A stretch of 64,000 nt of DNA from Actinostola sp. cb2023 (GCA_033675265.1 JAUJYZ010000443.1:1-64000), one strand, 5' to 3'. Counted from the stretch's first letter, positions 32,373 to 46,700 are shown. Made by a program: numbers and translations. Notes: generated by a model not told the origin, from the sequence alone.

Positions 32373-32860
32373 CCAGTTATCCCCCAAACCTTACCCTATA
32401 ATTAGACATCACAGCTTGATACATGACCCCCCCCCCTGGAGTCCTCATGACCCCTGGAGTCCTCATGACCCCTCCCCTATATACGCTATACGGGTATGTG
32501 CCGCGGGATAGGGTATGGTTTTTGAGCTCCCAGGTCTGGGGTAGGGTATCGTTTTTTGCCTTTTTAGGCTGGGATCGGCTACGTTTTGGTCTGGTATAGG
32601 GTATGGTTTCCGCAATAACGCCACTATCAGTCGCTATCAATTTACATATCCCTTTAGCACGCTTTCAATCTGGATAGGGTATACATTTTTAAGCTTTAGT
32701 CTGGGATAGGGTGTACATTTTAAAGCTTTAGTCTGGGATAGGGTATGGAAAATCAAAATTTTAGGTCTGGGATAGGGTCAGGGTTTTGAGGTGTCTGCGG
32801 CACACCCCTACCAAAAAACCCTTACCCCCCCCCCCCCCCCCCCCCCCCCCCCGGGCCTCT
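32373..32860. repeat. Element built from repeated GGGATAGGGTATG motifs
   Basis: GGGATAGGGTATG or close variants occur at least six times between 32506 and 32780, about 35-45 bases apart, each preceded by GTCTGG or similar. The segment is bounded by a C run near 32428 and one at 32826-32852. It appears to be a repeat-built mobile or satellite element; no coding signal. Confidence 0.55.
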
Positions 32861-33123
32861 GGTTAAGGGTAATGCCAATACAACATAGGGTTCTCCGGGC
32901 ATCAAGTAGTACTGAGAATGAAATTGAGGTTATATACTTATGGTGTCCATGCATGTTATAGAGGGATTGATTGCAGAATGTACTTAGGAACAAAGACAGC
33001 AGAGAAACAAGAAGCTCTCAATTGAATTCTTCATGTGATCAGTTTGCTTGCCGTATTCATGTAGCTTAGTGTTGCTTTTAAAAATACTCGCAGTATGTGC
33101 TTTTCAAATGAAGGAACAGAGAT

Positions 33124-33451
33124 CTATGAAAGTTTTACATTTTAAATACACCTATTCCAAAAATCGTTGTCCCTGCCGAAAGCAACAAGCAAGAAGCTCA
33201 CGACCGCAAAGGGCATTGGGACTTTCTCCTTTATATTCATCTGCAGACATTTTGACAACATGCATTTTCAAATGGCCGAATAGTTCCAAATGATTGCTAT
33301 TCAACGCTCGTAGGGATAACTTCTCAAGTACCACAGATAAATAAGTTAATTAGTAAATTCCCAAAGTCCTTTGTGGTCGTCAGGCTTCTTGCTTGTTGCT
33401 TTCGGCCCGGACAACGATATTTGGAATAGGTGTATATAAAACTTTCATATG
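33124..33451. mobile_element. Foldback MITE, ACACCTATTCCAA arms
   Basis: ATGAAAGTTTTACATTTTAA and ACACCTATTCCAAAAATCGT at the left pair with ACGATATTTGGAATAGGTGT and ATAAAACTTTCAT at the right, and GAAAGCAACAAGCAAGAAGC pairs with GCTTCTTGCTTGTTGCTTTC. 328 bases. Confidence 0.75.
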
Positions 33452-33655
33452 TATGAACCACACAACACATGTACAGTGTAGGTCCCATGCCCAGGGAAAA
33501 AGAAAGAAAAGTAATTTGACTCTTGATCTCTGGGTAGTGACTGAATTGGCCTAGAAGAAGGCAGAGTAGCTAGAGTGGCACAGCTGGATACCATGCACTT
33601 GTATAAACATGACAAACCTGCATGTATACTGACAACATTTAATTACTAAAACAGA

Positions 33656-33885
33656 TTACAGCGAGGACACACTAACCGGGACCACTTGAGCAAAACTGAC
33701 CAATCAGATTACACCTGAAAACATGAATCGCATCCCAACAAAAGTCATCTGCGCCAATCAGCGCTATAACTATAATGCTGATTGGCCCAGACAACTTTTG
33801 TTGGAATGTGATTCATGTTTTCAGGTGTGATCTGATTGGTCAGTTTTGCTCAAGTCCGGTCCCGGTTAGTGTGTCCTCGCTGTAA
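33656..33885. mobile_element. Foldback MITE, TTACAGCGAGGACACACTAA ends
   Basis: TTACAGCGAGGACACACTAA and its complement form the ends, with ACTGACCAATCAGAT and CCTGAAAACATGAATC also paired. 230 bases with arms close to identical, so a young insertion. Confidence 0.8.
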
Positions 33886-34443
33886 TAGAGTGGTTTTCAT
33901 TAACCTGCGAAACAAAGTGTACTAATTAGAGGTGTAATAGTCAGATAAACACAAGAGAAAACAAGAGAATCAGAGTGAAGTAGTGCTAAATACGCTAAAG
34001 TGTATTTCACGGGTTTATGAAAACCACTCTATACCATACATGTATGCTCGATGTACTAGATTGAATGAATTTTGCATGTCAATGATCTAGGAATCCCACA
34101 GCCCCCCTCTTGACCTCAGATCATCCATGTCAGATCGCCCATTATCAATCATATTTGGTGTTTTTTTATATTGGTGTGTAATATATATATAACAGACCGA
34201 GAAGTTATTATTAAGATCAAGTTTTTTATTGTGATCGAGACATAATATGCCAAGTTATACTTGAACAAGGTATTGACCTTCACATAACTTCTCCATATAG
34301 AAGTACAAATACTATTTATCTTCTACAATGTATTCACTTCTCATTGTATAGATTGTAGATATATAATATTAATGATATTAAAGTGAAAATAAATATTTCT
34401 ATAAAAATAATCTAAAAGTGCTGCACTGATTATAATATTAACT

Positions 34444-34525
34444 ACCAAGCCCTAGTCTAGTTGGATAGTGTTATCCACCTAAATATGGAGATCGATAACA
34501 CTATCCAACTAGGCTAGGGCTTGGT
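34444..34525. mobile_element. 82-base palindrome
   Basis: ACCAAGCCCTAGTCTAGTTG and GATAGTGTTATC pair with GATAACACTATCCAACTAGG and CTAGGGCTTGGT with one base out of line. It could fold over nearly its whole length. Confidence 0.8.
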
Positions 34526-34832
34526 TATCTGGGCCAGAATGTGTCAGTGAATGGATAGGTGTTGTCATTCTTCAGAAAATTCCAACTATACGTATAATAT
34601 ACACCCTAATATGTACTAATGGTCATCAATTCTCATTTATTCCTTTGTAGTTGGGAATATCCCCTTGGCCACTTGAGTGGCCTTGATACGAACCAGGCCA
34701 ACTTACAATGAAAATAAAGCAATCCTATTGGCTGTATTATCCCAGGTGTAGACAGGGATCACAAATGACACCTCCCTGGTTACACCAACATTACTGTATG
34801 TTGGAATTATTTGCATTAATTAATACATTATT

Positions 34833-37297
34833 TTAACTTTGCTGTAGTGAATATGGTACAATATCACATACAACAAACCCTTCAGCTTGAAAAGCTCTCT
34901 TTAACTCCTCCTGTGAAAACAGAGAAAAATGCTTCAACATACGAAACAATAGGACCATTGCAGATGCTTCTTTTCACCTTCCAAATCTCCCCTCTTCTTC
35001 CAGTGCACCCCTCCCTATCAGTAGTCTCCATTCCTGTAATATAACCTACCAAATGTCTATAGTCTTGACACAATCCTATTATTGCTCCTCCACTTCCTGG
35101 AAACTTTGCTGACGACCCAAACTAGTGACATAGAAATATAATGATAAGTTATTTGGACACTGCTGTGTGCACTCTGTCAGGACTGACCTTGATTCAGAGA
35201 AAAACACATGGATTTAAAATATTCACTTTCTTTTTGCAAGATATTACACGGATGGCTAACCCTGAATAAATCCATTTACTGTCTAACTGGCCCAAACCAC
35301 TAAAAACCACAAAGCTACATGTACATGTATGCAGGCTACATTGTATGTCTAACAGCAGTGTCCACAAACTACACAGAAAGTCAAACAAAGTTACCAGATG
35401 TTTTATTGCAGACAAGCTTTTGCCATTACTTTTGTTAGGTAAATCCTACAGACTGCAATACAGCTCATACTTCATGAAACTCCGCCGAGAAGATTTGACG
35501 TCACGTCTCCCCTTCTCGCTTCAATCCCCTCACGTCTTTTCACATGTTTTCATCTCACCTCATTCTCTTGCAGCCTGATCAACAACTCAATCGACTTCAA
35601 TTCTTCTCAGCAGAGTTTCGCAAAAACGTATAGGGGCTATTTTGCAGTCTACTAGGTATTCTGCCCCTACAGTACTAAAGTGGACACCTAGCTATAAGTG
35701 GACACCTCCTATAAGTGGACACCACCTATAAGTGGACACCTCCTATAAGTGGACACCTCCTATAAGTGGACACCTCCTATAAGTGGACACCTCCTATAAG
35801 TGGACACCTCCTATAAGTGGACACCTCCTATAAGTGGACACCTCCTATAAGTGGACACCTCCTATAAGTGGACACCTCCTATAAGTGGACACCTCCCCAG
35901 TAGGTTGATACCTCCCATAAGTGGACACTGGCTTAGTAGAAAGGGTGTCCATGCACTTACAGAATAAGCTGGGAGGTTCCATTGTACTGAATTTCCTAGG
36001 TTACCTAGTAAGTAATTACCCAAGGCCAATGCCAAGAAACTAGCTGTTGCTAGGTTACCTAGTAAGTAATTACCCAAGGCCAATGCCAAGAAACTAGCTG
36101 TTGCTAGGTTACCTAATACTAAGAAGCTGTTGCTAGGTTACATTAATACTAAGAAGCTGTTGCTAGGTTACCTGTCTTGCAAGTTCAATCATTCTTAGGT
36201 TTGTCTGTCCAAGAGCTTCATCTCCATAAATGGACCTAAAATGGGACAAGTTTTTGTTTCAGGTAACAACACAAGCATATACAGTCATTCTCACAAAGGT
36301 TGTCCAGATGAAAAGACTACAATACTACAATAAAGTCACGTGATTCATTATGTGTTCAATTTCTGCGCGCGGTACTGCGAGTTGATTCCAGCGCCATTAC
36401 ATTCAGTTCTCACAATGCCGTGTACTTTTGCATCTCAAATTGAAATTCCATGCGAGCAAATTGAATACATAGTGAATCACGTGACTTTATTGTAGTATAA
36501 TTGTAGTCTTTGTCCATTGGACAACCTTTTTGAGAATGACTGTATATCAGAAAGCCTGAACTTGCTGTTAACATTTGTCGGAGTTAAGTCATTGATACAT
36601 TGGTAACGACATGTCACATCAAATTAGAGGACAAGGCAGTTCAAATTTGTGGAGTTAAAACTAAAACTACAGCTTTCCCTCTTGCATTGCTTAATCTTTG
36701 CTATGCTCAGATTCCATTGCATTAGTGATCTTCCTGTAGCAATAAATTGTGCAAGCATAGCACTTCACCGCTATACAATGTAAACCATCTAAACACATGA
36801 CAGAAGATATGCTTGTATTAACTCCCTCATGAAGTCAGGATGAAACACGTAGGGGATAAAACTGTTGTAGTTGTAGTCAGGCATGGTAACACTCCACTAT
36901 CACAGTCCTTGTGCTGATGAAGGTTTTAGTAACGAAACCGAAACATCCATGTTTAACATTTCAAGTCAGAGACAACCACATTTAAAAACTCAAGCCATAG
37001 GGGATAATAAAGAAGTATATAACCATATCGTGTTGTTCTTCTGTGCCGCTCACTAGTGCCTTTTCACAACTGAACTAATAGCAAATATGGACTATACGTA
37101 TACCTTCGGAGGTCAAAGTTTTGATTCATCAGATTTGATAGCCTGGAAATATAACATAGAAGGTAACAGAAAAATAAACAGTGTATATAAACACACATGA
37201 ATAATTTAATAATTATTGGTTGGTCTAAACACAGCATCACATGAAAGTCACAGTACACCAGGGGCGTAGCCAGGATTTTCCATTGGGGGGGGGGGGT

Positions 37298-37329
<32 letters not shown>

Positions 37330-40300
37330 ACCAGTAGTATTTAGTACTACTTAGTACCAGTAGTATTTTAGTCCATATCGTTCACCACCAAATTCACCCC
37401 CCTCCCCTCCTCAAACATATAAATTTAACGAGTAGTCCCAGAGGAAGGGGGGTCACAGGCACCCTGTGACCTCCCCCTGCCTATGCCCCTGTACACTTGG
37501 CACAATAAAGTATGCACCAAGTACTCTTGCTGTCATGCTCACAAGGACAAGCTAGAGAAAGGTTTTGTAATGTTATTTAACAATCACGTTAATGAAACAA
37601 AACTGTGGTGTCCATTTACCTTTCATAATCTCTCTCTATCAATGCATTCCTGTTAAACCAACAACAATCAAATGATGGCATCTAGCTACATGTATACTCT
37701 ACATTCTTGTCCCCAGACCCTTCTCTACTTTCTAACTTTTCGTTAGAAAGTTGAGAAGGGTCTGGGGACGAGAATGTATACTCTATTAATAGATGCACAG
37801 AAGACTTCAAAATGTGGTGAGAACAAGAATAGACCAATTCGGCTAATGCAATGTTTACATTCTTTACCCCAATTCAAAACCTATGGGAATAAGAGCTTTT
37901 TGTTCCAAACATTTCCATGTCAATGCTCTATTGAAATCGAAATACAACAGACAAAGAACCGTATTCCCAAAAGATCTGAATTGGGTACAACATTGCGTTA
38001 GCCGATTTGGTCTATGTGGCATAGATTTTCCTCGCACCTCATTTTGATGTATATATATAGTAGTAACACGTACATTGTAACACATCTTGAAACTATTTAA
38101 ATCAGACGACTACCAATTATTAGTGGTCTGGACCTTTGAAAATAACAACCATTTCAAGGAATGAAAGGGATAAACTTACTTTGCTAAGTCTGTGAGTTCT
38201 GCAAACTGTTGCATTGCTGCAATTATGACTGGATCTCCTGCAAAGAATCATATAAGAATACAAAACGAATGAATGAAAGAATGACCTGGATTGACAAGTC
38301 TAGAGCATAATTAAGACAGACAAGATTGTATGCATAAAATTACATAATTAGTGAAGAAACTTCATTGGTGAATTAATTGTGATTGGTCAATTGGCAGTCC
38401 ATAACTTTCTGTATGACCCTAAAAGTTGTTTACAAGGACATATGAAAGAAATCAATGATACAATATTTGGTAGTTAGTATCATCATGTTGAACTTTTATG
38501 AGTTGAACACTCGGTCAATAAGAGGTATATAATTTATGTTATTTATTTATTTGTTATTATTTTGGAGTGAAGATTTTCAATATCAAACAGACCTATGTAC
38601 ATTGTAATTAGTCATGAAGTCAACGTACCTTGATTCCATCTTAACCTCACATTGCTGTGAATTCTACCTGCATAACAACAACATCACATGTCAAATACGC
38701 AGCCGCAAATACGTAAGTAAGTATGGGAGGCATATTGGGTGGTTGAGTGGTTACTCCTCTTGCCTCTCACTGCTATATGGTGCCTAGTTCAATTCCTGGA
38801 CCAGGTGCTACATTGTACAAGTACATGTCAGCAGTAAATAATTTTGTGATAGTTACTGTATATGACAGTTCTGTACATGCCTGCCATATATTAAACCATG
38901 ATGTTTGTCAGGATTTCGAATGAGTCTGCTCCAGTCAACCATGCACACCGAATGGAGGCGTGGGTTCGGATCCCACTTCTGACACCATGTTTCATGTTCA
39001 TGCAGGTTTATTACTAGACTCACTTACAGGTCACGTGGTGAAATAAGGATGATTATGTAACAATAATCTGCTCTTACCAGTGCTAGTGTTTTCACGCTGT
39101 TGCAAATTGGTACATTACAACACCTATTGCATTCGCCCTAGTGTTATTATATGGCTAGGTATAATGGATGTGGCAGCTGAATCAAATGATGCTTGTTTTG
39201 AAAGCACTGCAGATAACCTTAGTACTAGATTTGTCTAAATTTGACTCTAGAATAATTAAATTAATAGCTGTAACTCATAATAATGATTAAATACTATACC
39301 AGAGTCACTAGGGTCTGTATGATATGCCAGCCATAGATTAGGAGCACAGGTGATGTCAAGGTTCATATAATCACCTAAAAGAGATATCAAGATGTTAATT
39401 TAGCAGTGACAACAACACAGCTGCTCCCAGGGTGACGTGATTGATTTGTCATACCCATATACTTTTCATTTCATAGTCCTTGATAATAAGCCATATATAT
39501 ATATATCTACTATAATTTAATGCATAATCGAAAATCAGGAAATCTATGACCAAATTCCAGGAAATTGAAACAAATAACATCGTAAGGAAGCGATAACCCC
39601 ACGTTAGAACACACTCAACCACTACAGAAAAATCTGAGCCCCAGGTGCGGAAACGAACCCACAACCTGCCGATTTTCTAGACGGTTGCTCTACCACTGAG
39701 CTACTGGACACTCTGTGATTATCTGAGGGTTGAGTGTGATATAGCACTGAATACATCAGTAAAATCATCAAGCTTTTTATCCGAGCTTTTTATACATTTT
39801 CAAAAATATGCGAACATTGAATTGATGTAATGAGGCTTATGAATTAATTTCTCATCCATCCTTTCAACCCAACAATACAGTGAGTCATTATGAGTGGGAA
39901 ACCTACGGTACGGAGTTACGGTCACGGTACGGAATCGAAGACATCTATTCAACCAATCACAGCGTGCAAAATCACTGCTCAACCAATCAGAATGCTTGGA
40001 CACAACACTGTCACAGCACAGTACTGTCACTACACGGCACAAACCGTACCATAATTACTTCCCACTCCTACGAAAACAACTGAGTCTATAACGTGTAGAT
40101 ACCATGGCCTTGTTCATCTATCAGACTGACACTGAAATCCATATACACAAGACCTTCATACACCTGAACATAAACAAAAAAAATAAATAAATATACATTT
40201 GGCAGGCATAATTAATAGCAGGAAGGAATGACTAAATGAATTGTAGGAAATGAAGAAATGAATGAGAATTGAAATGAGAGTTTTTTGCTTCCTGCATAAA

Positions 40301-40704
40301 AATACCATTATTATATAAACTCATTCCAAGCAGTTCCATTTCATACCATCCCCACCCTCCTTAGGAACAGCATTCAAATGATTATCAAGACAATGTATTA
40401 TATTTATTGGTTGGATAACACACTAATTGATCAGGTCCATGCATGAACAATGTTATCAAAATCCAAATTCTCCTCAAGAATTCAAAGAGCTCACAGGAGA
40501 TTTTAGATTATGATCAGAGGTTACTTACTCTGTTATTGTATATATACCTGAATAACACGATCTTGTAAGCCTGCCTGAATGAACAGTTCATCCATTTCTA
40601 CACCCAACACAAACTTGGGCTGAAGAGGTTTTGCTATATCCTACACAAGCAAATACTCAAAATAATTAATTGTGCCAAACTAAGAAGCTTGAGACTTCAA
40701 TAAA

Positions 40705-40740
<36 letters not shown>

Positions 40741-43700
40741 CAGTCATTTGCAAAAATTCTGGCCGCTACGAAATATCAAAATATATACGGGTCATTATGG
40801 GTAATTAAATAAAAAATTCCCCTGGCCGCTAGCGAAATAGAAATATTTATTATAATGTTCGGGTGCATTATGTTGGTAAATTTTATTCATTTAATCTAAA
40901 AACTGAAAATTGATATATTTAATACCCATGGCACCCGATATATTGAATATTTTGCATGGCGGCCAGAATTTTTGCAAATGACTGTAAATACTAGCATTAC
41001 GAATATCATTCTTTTAACTAAAATCCTACACAGTACTAACTTGTAGATGTATAATTCAGTGGAACCCACAACCATGTAACAATTGTATGCTTAAACTGCA
41101 TGCTTTAATGACTGTTTATGTTTCTTACCTTTTCAGTAATGTTGTAGAAGTTCATTAAACATCGTAACGTAGCTGTCACTATTGCACTGCAAATACATAC
41201 GTCATGTCACTAACGTACATAACGAATTGCTATCAACACCTGTGAGTGATCTGAACCTTTTTACATACAGTTGAACCTCCCGAAAGCAACCACCCAAAAG
41301 GTCAAGCTTTGTGGTCGCTTAGAATAGGTGGACACTTACAAGAGGTAACTCCAACTATAGTGATTTGCCTTGGAACTGAACTTTTGGTATTTGGAAAAGT
41401 GGTTGCGTAGGAGAGGTGGTCGCTTACAAGAGTGGTCGCAAATGGAGTTTCAACTGTATTATAATTCAAAATCAGAACTCTTGCAGAAAAACAGACTCGA
41501 AAACATTAATAATAATAATAATAACTTTATTACTGTGTCATGTTTTCTGATCAATATCCACCAAAAATAGATCATTCATACACGTACATCATTAGACATG
41601 TTGTTTATATAAATTATGTACTATAACACATCTAAAATGTTATAATTTATTATAGACTTGTAATACTTCAAAGTACCATATTCTCCATTTACAACATCAG
41701 AGAGTTCACTTTTGATGAAGTAAAGAAATGTAACGTAGCTTTCTCGAGACTCAACTTTTGATTTGTTCGATTTCTTTTTGTCCAAAATTGGAGTGTGTTT
41801 TGGGGGCGTGGCTTATCAGAGGGTGGAGCTTATACAAAGGTTTTTATGTTTACTTATTACATTCTGTTACCATGATTATTAATAATGATGAATTTTACCT
41901 GCTACCAGCAAGACCCTGCCAAGAAATAAACACAAGCTGTAAATAAACATGACACAGGGGGAGTACCATAGGCTGTATTAGTCATAACACAGGGGGCATG
42001 ACCAAGGGGTAATTCACATGACACTCAAGGCTGAGGGTGAACACATTGCAGCATGAACTGACTTAAAGTATTAGCCAATCAGCAGCTTGTGACATGGCGA
42101 AACATTCTATAGTTTTATGTTGAGACAGAAGTATGTGAATACATTAGTGGTCACGTTGTTGTGTCGACGCACAGCAATCAGCAATGTTGTGCATGAAAGA
42201 GGGAATGTATGATGAGCGTCAGTAGGTCTGATACTGACATGTACATACCACTTGTCTGGGGATGTTAGTGTCATATTTCAATGTAAAGTTCTTTTTAGCC
42301 AGTGCTATTCTGAAAAGACAAAAAAGGGCGAGTAAATATATTGAATTACAAATAAACATGTATTATGACGATGGTGGTGATGGTGATGACAGTCAGTCTA
42401 CATTGACACCCAACATTCTATCTAGTTCCTGCTGGACAGGAACAACAGAGAAAAATATCTAAATAAATACAAGCACATTTACACTGTCAGTAACATTACC
42501 CTTTTTCATAGCAGTACTGGTAGAACTTCTTGCAAGTTGCTTGCAGCAAACGGAGTCCTCCAAGATACCTAGGTAACACAGAGCACATAAACACCACAGC
42601 AGGAAGTCTTTACTACGTCAATCGGCAAGTATATTTGAATAAATAAATAACACATGATAGCAGTCGCCATCTTGAATATTACCAAAATAATGTCAAGTCT
42701 TGAATTTTCAGTTCACCCAGACTGGACTGGACTGGATATATAAGTTATGTTATGTATGAAGCATGAATATTGGGCAATACATTTGAATGTGGGGAAATGT
42801 TTTAACATAAAAAAACCTTGTGGTGAACGTCAGCTACTTGCATGGTCATGCATGACACAGGTAGCCCAGACATGAACATGGAGATGTGTTTTAACAAAAA
42901 CATAACAAAACCTTGTGGTGAACGTCAGCTACCTGCATCGATGGTCATGCATGACACAGGTAGCCCAGACATGAACATGGAGATGTGTTTTAACAAAAAC
43001 ATAACAAAACCTTGTGGTGAACGTCAGCTACCTGCATCGATGGTCATGCATGACACAGGTAGCCCAGACATGAACATGGAGATGTGTTTTAATAAAAACA
43101 TAACAAAACCTTGTGGTGAACGTCATGCAGCTACCTGGCCAGATGCATGCATGACACAGGTAGCCCAGACAATGTAAATAACATTACAACAAGTTCCATT
43201 ACTAAAATCAACTGACAGTCATGTTACCAAAACGTTTCCATATTTACCCTTCCTTTCTGCTGATTCCATGAAGGTCTCCGAGACTACCAAATTCTGTAGG
43301 GTCATTCAGTGGGTGTGGTACCAATACCTGATACAGAAGTACCTGTCGTTAGGAGCTTTGAATGTGTGTAATGAATAAGCTTGATCACTCACCAGCTGCT
43401 GGCTTTCTTGTATGGTAACTTCAGCCCAAAAGTTGGCAATAGATAATGAGATAGTCTTGCCATTGAATCCATCAGATGGGTTACCCATAAGACCAATCCT
43501 ACAACATAATTGGTAGGGATTAACAATAATTACAGCCTGTGTAGCAGCTTACAATGTATGGAATGATCATATGGAGACAAAGTTCAACCTGTTCTTTATG
43601 AACTAATTAACCAACACAAACCATCAACTGTGCATGTATTGACTAGAGAATACTGGTTTTAAGACCAACCTTTGTCCCTACTACGTTTTACTACGTGTAG

Positions 43701-46700
43701 TAGAGTTGTAGTGAAGATCAAAGTGAATAAATACATGAAATAATGTTGGATTAAATAGTAAAGCAGTTACTATACTCAAATAAACTTGGTATTCATTTAT
43801 TCTTTCTTTCATTCCAGAATTCTATTTGATCATTCATTTATCTCACTTCAATCTATGATTCATTTATTTATTCATTTAACTGATACATCCTGCAGTCTAA
43901 ATATTAAATATATTATTATTATTATTCAGGGCTCAAAGTTCGCGACCAGCTGGTCGCACATACTAGATTTTTGATTGTGCGACTAAAAAATCGTATGTGG
44001 TCGCACTTGTGCGCCTAAAACAACCAGAGTTCAGTGCGACTGAATCACTTCTCTGCTTCCTGAGCTCTCCTTCAAGAAAGAACAGCATGACACAATCAAA
44101 TCAAACATGGATATAACTTAGGTTTTAAATATAAAAAATTGCGGTTTTCCTTCCATCAGTGTGTGTTTTATTGTCATCAGATTCCCCATGGTTTCTCTGA
44201 GTTTCGATCGGCCTCCATGTTCCATTCCAATGTTAACACAAAGTAAACACCGGTGTGCATTGCGAGTTAATGCAAAACAAACGCGCGTTTGAGGTTAGTA
44301 AAGTTATAATCGTCTATGGGGTTTTGATTTTGTTCTTTTGGTACTCCGTATTTTAATCTGTGCGACTAAATTTTTTAGTTGTGCAACTAAAACTACAGCT
44401 GTGCACCTAGAAATTTAGACCTGGTCGCACAAGTGCGCCCAAAGACAAAAATAAACTTTGAGCCCTGTTATTATTATTAACTAAACAGCAAGCAGCAGCA
44501 TGCATGCATACAAAGACCAACCTTGCATAGGCCCTGGCAGTAAAAGGCTGTAACTTAGTCCCTGATTCAGTCATTTTAGAGAAGTAAGCTACCCACTTCT
44601 CGTACTCTAATAAACCCTAAAAACACAAAAAACTACTTTACTGGTTTCATTAGAAGTGTGGGATGTAAGGGTTTGGAGAAACTTCAAAGTAAGGTTGAAT
44701 CATATTCACAGACACTCTAACCCTAACCCATATCACTTAAACAGGGCCTGCGGAGGGGGAGAGGCTGGTAGGGCTATAGCCCCACCACTTTTGATCACAG
44801 GTAGTAAAATTTTTAAGGAAATTTTAAAAATGGTATCGTCATTGCGACCCTTGTACGGAAGAAACATTTTAGCCCCAACACTTTTAAACTTGCTCCGCGT
44901 GTCCTGTTAAAGATCTAATCAGAATTATTGTTAATGAATAATAATAATAATACTTATATACTGTTAGTTTGTCGTAGGAATTTGTATTTTGGCCGTTTTT
45001 GTTTGTTGGTTTTTAATTTGACATGTCAATAAACTACATGATTGTAGAGAAGGGTTAGAATACATGCAGAGGAAATCATTTCAAGAATTTGACATTGACA
45101 ATACACACACTGACTAACTGCCTACCACTTGTCCTATCAGTTGGAAGCCTGTGGGTAGTTTCATGCCATACACAGGGGTTTGATTGACAAGCCACTCCTA
45201 CCAAGAAATAGTCACACACATTTCTGTTAGTTTTTCTGTTTTTCATCTTTTTGTACATCACAAGTTGTACAGGTTATGTACAGGTTATGTACAGTGTGTC
45301 AACTTAGAAGGATGGCTTAGTTGGTCATTAGTGCACAGCAGCAGGTGCTTGGTTTGATTCTTCATGACCTCACATCCTGGTTTCTACTTGCCTCTAATCT
45401 GTGTAGCTCAGTGCAGCTTTTTAAAAATACCCGTAGAATAGAACGGAGCACTGATGGAGGGAGGGGGTAGAGGGTGCACCACCCATCCCCGAAGACCAGT
45501 TTCGACTGAATAAATAAACCTTTATAATTTTTTTAAATTTCCAATTCCTATTTTTCATTCACATTTGTTCTCACTCTCAGAGCAGCTACTTCCCACTTTC
45601 ACTTGTTAGTTTCCATTTCCATGTGAGTATTTGTTATTAGTTCCCATTTTCCCACATATTTTATTCCTTCATTCATTCCCATGTTTTTAATTCAAGCCAT
45701 TCTCTATACATCCCATTCCCATCCATTAATCTCATTTCCCATTCTCATGAATTGCTGTAAATATTTCCCATTTTCCATATTCCCATCATTTATTTCATTT
45801 CCCATGCATCCCTTTTAGCCTTTTCCCATTCCCATCTATTTCCTTTACATCCTGTTACTTCTCTAGATCTCACCATATAACTGCCAAAGCCTCTTTGGTG
45901 CATATCAGCCCTTTCCTTCAGGTACACTCCTATTGTCCCAAGTGTTTGTTTTTGAAAACAATAGAACACCTACAATAATGTATCAAAGCAGTCACTCGTC
46001 AGTCAAATATGATACTTACCTTGAAAACATTATGTGGTAGTGATGCATGGTGGTAGTGACGATAATCATGGTGGTTGGTGCTAATGGTAGTGATGGTGAT
46101 GGTGATGATAATGATTATGGTGGTGATGGTCATGGTAGTGATGGTGATGGTGGCGATGATGATGGTGGTTGGTGGTGATGGTGATGGTAATGATTATAGT
46201 TGGTGTTGGTAGCGATGATGTTGGTGGCGATGGTGATGGTGGTGATGATTATGGTGGTAGCTAAAGTGATGATGGTGATGGTAATGATTAAGGTGGTGAT
46301 GATGAGTGGTGATAATGATGATGACTTATTATAGTTCCTCTGATATCTCAGTCAAACATTTCTTATATCTCTTGTAAGTACCGTAATGACCTCCTCCCAT
46401 AATCAGACTTACTTGAACCATAACGACGGTGCCCATATGAGAGGTGAAACAACTCTTTTACAAAATCAAATAATGAACTCACCACACTTGCAAGTCTTGA
46501 TGATGTCTGATCAGCTTTGGGCTTTTCCAGAAATCTCTGTATCCTACAACAAGCAAGATAACAAGTATCCAACTAATTAACACTACTAGTAATACCTGAC
46601 ACTATTCATCCTCAACTATTGGTAGATGAACATACTTCCACAATCAAGATAACAAGTATCAAACTATGTTATTAACACTACTAGTAATACCTGACACTAT

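Larger units (their letters stand above)
31906..34832. other. Convergent gap between BTG and fused kinase gene
   Basis: Apart from the BTG polyadenylation signal, the GGGATAGGGTATG element and three palindromes listed separately, the stretch is AT-rich DNA without exons. The 3' end of the fused kinase gene is at 34833, so both transcripts end in this gap. Confidence 0.5.

Noticed and set aside
42797..43172. CRISPR-like regular repeats
   Set aside because: The repeats are directly adjacent without unique spacers, in an animal intron.
42842..43177. 111-codon frame with a 33-residue repeat
   Set aside because: The 99-bp tandem repeat is intronic and stop-free by chance in this frame; the sense gene is on the other strand.
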